Of a DNA stretch of 5,603 nt, positions 4,662-5,603 are shown piece after piece (within the stretch, counting starts at the first letter, position 1; every line of letters starts with the position of its first letter). Where the stretch lies: the NCBI GenBank assembly GCA_900554875.1, contig USJA01000077.1, positions 1-5,603 on the forward strand, given 5' to 3'. The stretch comes from an uncultured Clostridium sp. Its GTDB lineage: Bacteria > Bacillota > Clostridia > TANB77 > CAG-465. The notes under the pieces are model-generated. The model saw nothing but the letters and a program-made list of their open reading frames with translations. It was not told the DNA's origin and made no database searches. The translations under genes were made by a program, and so were the position numbers.

Positions 4662-5603
4662 ATGAGTATTAGTAAGATTTCACGTAGTTTAGTAGTAATA
4701 TTATTTCTTGCATTAATAATATTTATGGGATATCAAGATGTAATGTTATTACTAAGTAATAGTAGTAGCAATCCTACTTTAAACGTTTTGAAAGTCATAT
4801 ATATAATTGTAACTGTTTTATTAGTTGCATTATATGTTTATATAAAAGATAAATTATATAGGAAAAAAGTAAAAAGAAGTATGTCACTTATATATAGGTA
4901 TGTGTATATAACTTTTATAGTTGTTGTAATGAGTATAATATCAATATATAGATATTTGTATTTAACAGATAACACAATTTTATTTATTTATGTACTTTTA
5001 AAATTATTTATTGGTTTTGTACTTAAAAAAATAATCTTTAACGTTTCAAAAAGTGACATACTCTCTGTACTTGGATTATTTGGATTTGCAATGTTACCTT
5101 GTTTTTGTTCAGATATGAGTAGAATATTTACAAATCTTGTAAATACATTGATAGTTTTTTCTACTATACTTTTGATGCAAAAGTTAATTGATGAATTAAA
5201 ACAATTAGGGATAAAAAGCAAAAAATATTTAATTATTTCAAGTATTCTTGGTATTTTTGTTGGAATATCTATTACAATTGGAATAAGTGCATACTTATGG
5301 ATTGTTATGGCTTTAATGTCACTTATTCTCACAGTAAATCTAGATAAAACTCACTTAGGATTTCCAAAGAAAATTATTTCTATTGTAAATTCTAAAACTA
5401 AGGATACCCTTTATAAAGTTGAAAGAATAAATATAAGTAAGCTTATTGTTTCGATAATAATTATTGCATTGATAGCTTCTTTAATTACATTTATAGGTAT
5501 TATAGTTATAAATAATACGGGTATAGATAAAATTGGAGTCTTTAATTTATCTACAGGAATTAAGTATTTAAATGTAGAAAGTTTTGCTTCAAATTTTGCA
5601 AAC
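4662..5603 (+). CDS. Multi-spanning membrane protein, 3' end outside window
   Basis: The frame is open from ATG 4662 to the window edge (314 codons seen, no stop). An in-frame TAA directly precedes the ATG (TAAATG), so no longer start is possible; the ribosome binding site is weak. About nine hydrophobic spans are visible, near residues 9-23, 43-60, 78-97, 105-122, 133-148, 155-173, 188-206, 208-226 and 260-284. Positive residues cluster in loops 62-72, 178-188 and 229-260, which predicts a cytoplasmic N-terminus and an extracellular segment after residue 284. No diagnostic motif is seen. Many glycan polymerases, lipid-linked glycosyltransferases and flippases look like this, and the nucleotidyltransferase 43 bases upstream, with no terminator between, favours a role in the same surface-glycan pathway. 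That assignment is inference. Confidence 0.85.
   Translation, partial: MSISKISRSLVVILFLALIIFMGYQDVMLLLSNSSSNPTLNVLKVIYIIVTVLLVALYVYIKDKLYRKKVKRSMSLIYRYVYITFIVVVMSIISIYRYLYLTDNTILFIYVLLKLFIGFVLKKIIFNVSKSDILSVLGLFGFAMLPCFCSDMSRIFTNLVNTLIVFSTILLMQKLIDELKQLGIKSKKYLIISSILGIFVGISITIGISAYLWIVMALMSLILTVNLDKTHLGFPKKIISIVNSKTKDTLYKVERINISKLIVSIIIIALIASLITFIGIIVINNTGIDKIGVFNLSTGIKYLNVESFASNFAN

Noticed and set aside
4299..5332. Minus-strand open frames opposite the nucleotidyltransferase and the membrane protein.
   Set aside because: They are antisense to well-supported coding frames and have no independent evidence.

Overview
The window is strongly AT-rich DNA with clear AGGAGG-type ribosome binding sites, short intergenic regions and standard stop codons, TGA among them. 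The protein sequences look clostridial. I infer a low-G+C Firmicute (Clostridium or a close relative) and cannot go to species level.

Positions 1-359 are the distal end of a CRISPR array on the + strand: six 30-bp repeats (the first cut by the window edge, the last degenerate) and five 36-37 bp spacers. The repeat ends in ATGTAAAT, the type I-B style 5' handle. The decayed repeat at the right marks the trailer end, so the leader lies to the left, outside the window. Directly after the array come cas4, cas1 and cas2 (407-2187), tightly packed and complete, forming the spacer-acquisition module. No interference genes (cas3, cas5, cas6, cas7, cas8) are visible. Spacers 1 and 3 translate into collagen-like or tail-fibre-like peptides, which suggests phage tail-fibre targets.

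Positions 2188-3787 hold two genes I do not recognise: a 77-residue protein (2338-2571) and a 305-residue protein (2808-3725). Their first 15 codons are nearly identical (42 of 45 bases), then the sequences diverge abruptly. Each appears to have its own promoter region and its own terminator hairpin, and the two promoter regions share an element with the same spacing. The small protein also repeats an F-L-x-x-P-V-x-F-like motif near its C-terminus. This pair is the most novel-looking part of the window.

From 3812 onward there is a strong sigma-A-type promoter with an extended -10, a short hairpin at the predicted 5' end of the transcript, a 243-residue sugar-phosphate nucleotidyltransferase-family enzyme (3887-4618), and a multi-spanning membrane protein that runs off the right edge (4662-5603). 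These two genes probably form an operon for activating and handling a surface glycoconjugate. That role is inferred from the family and the gene order only.
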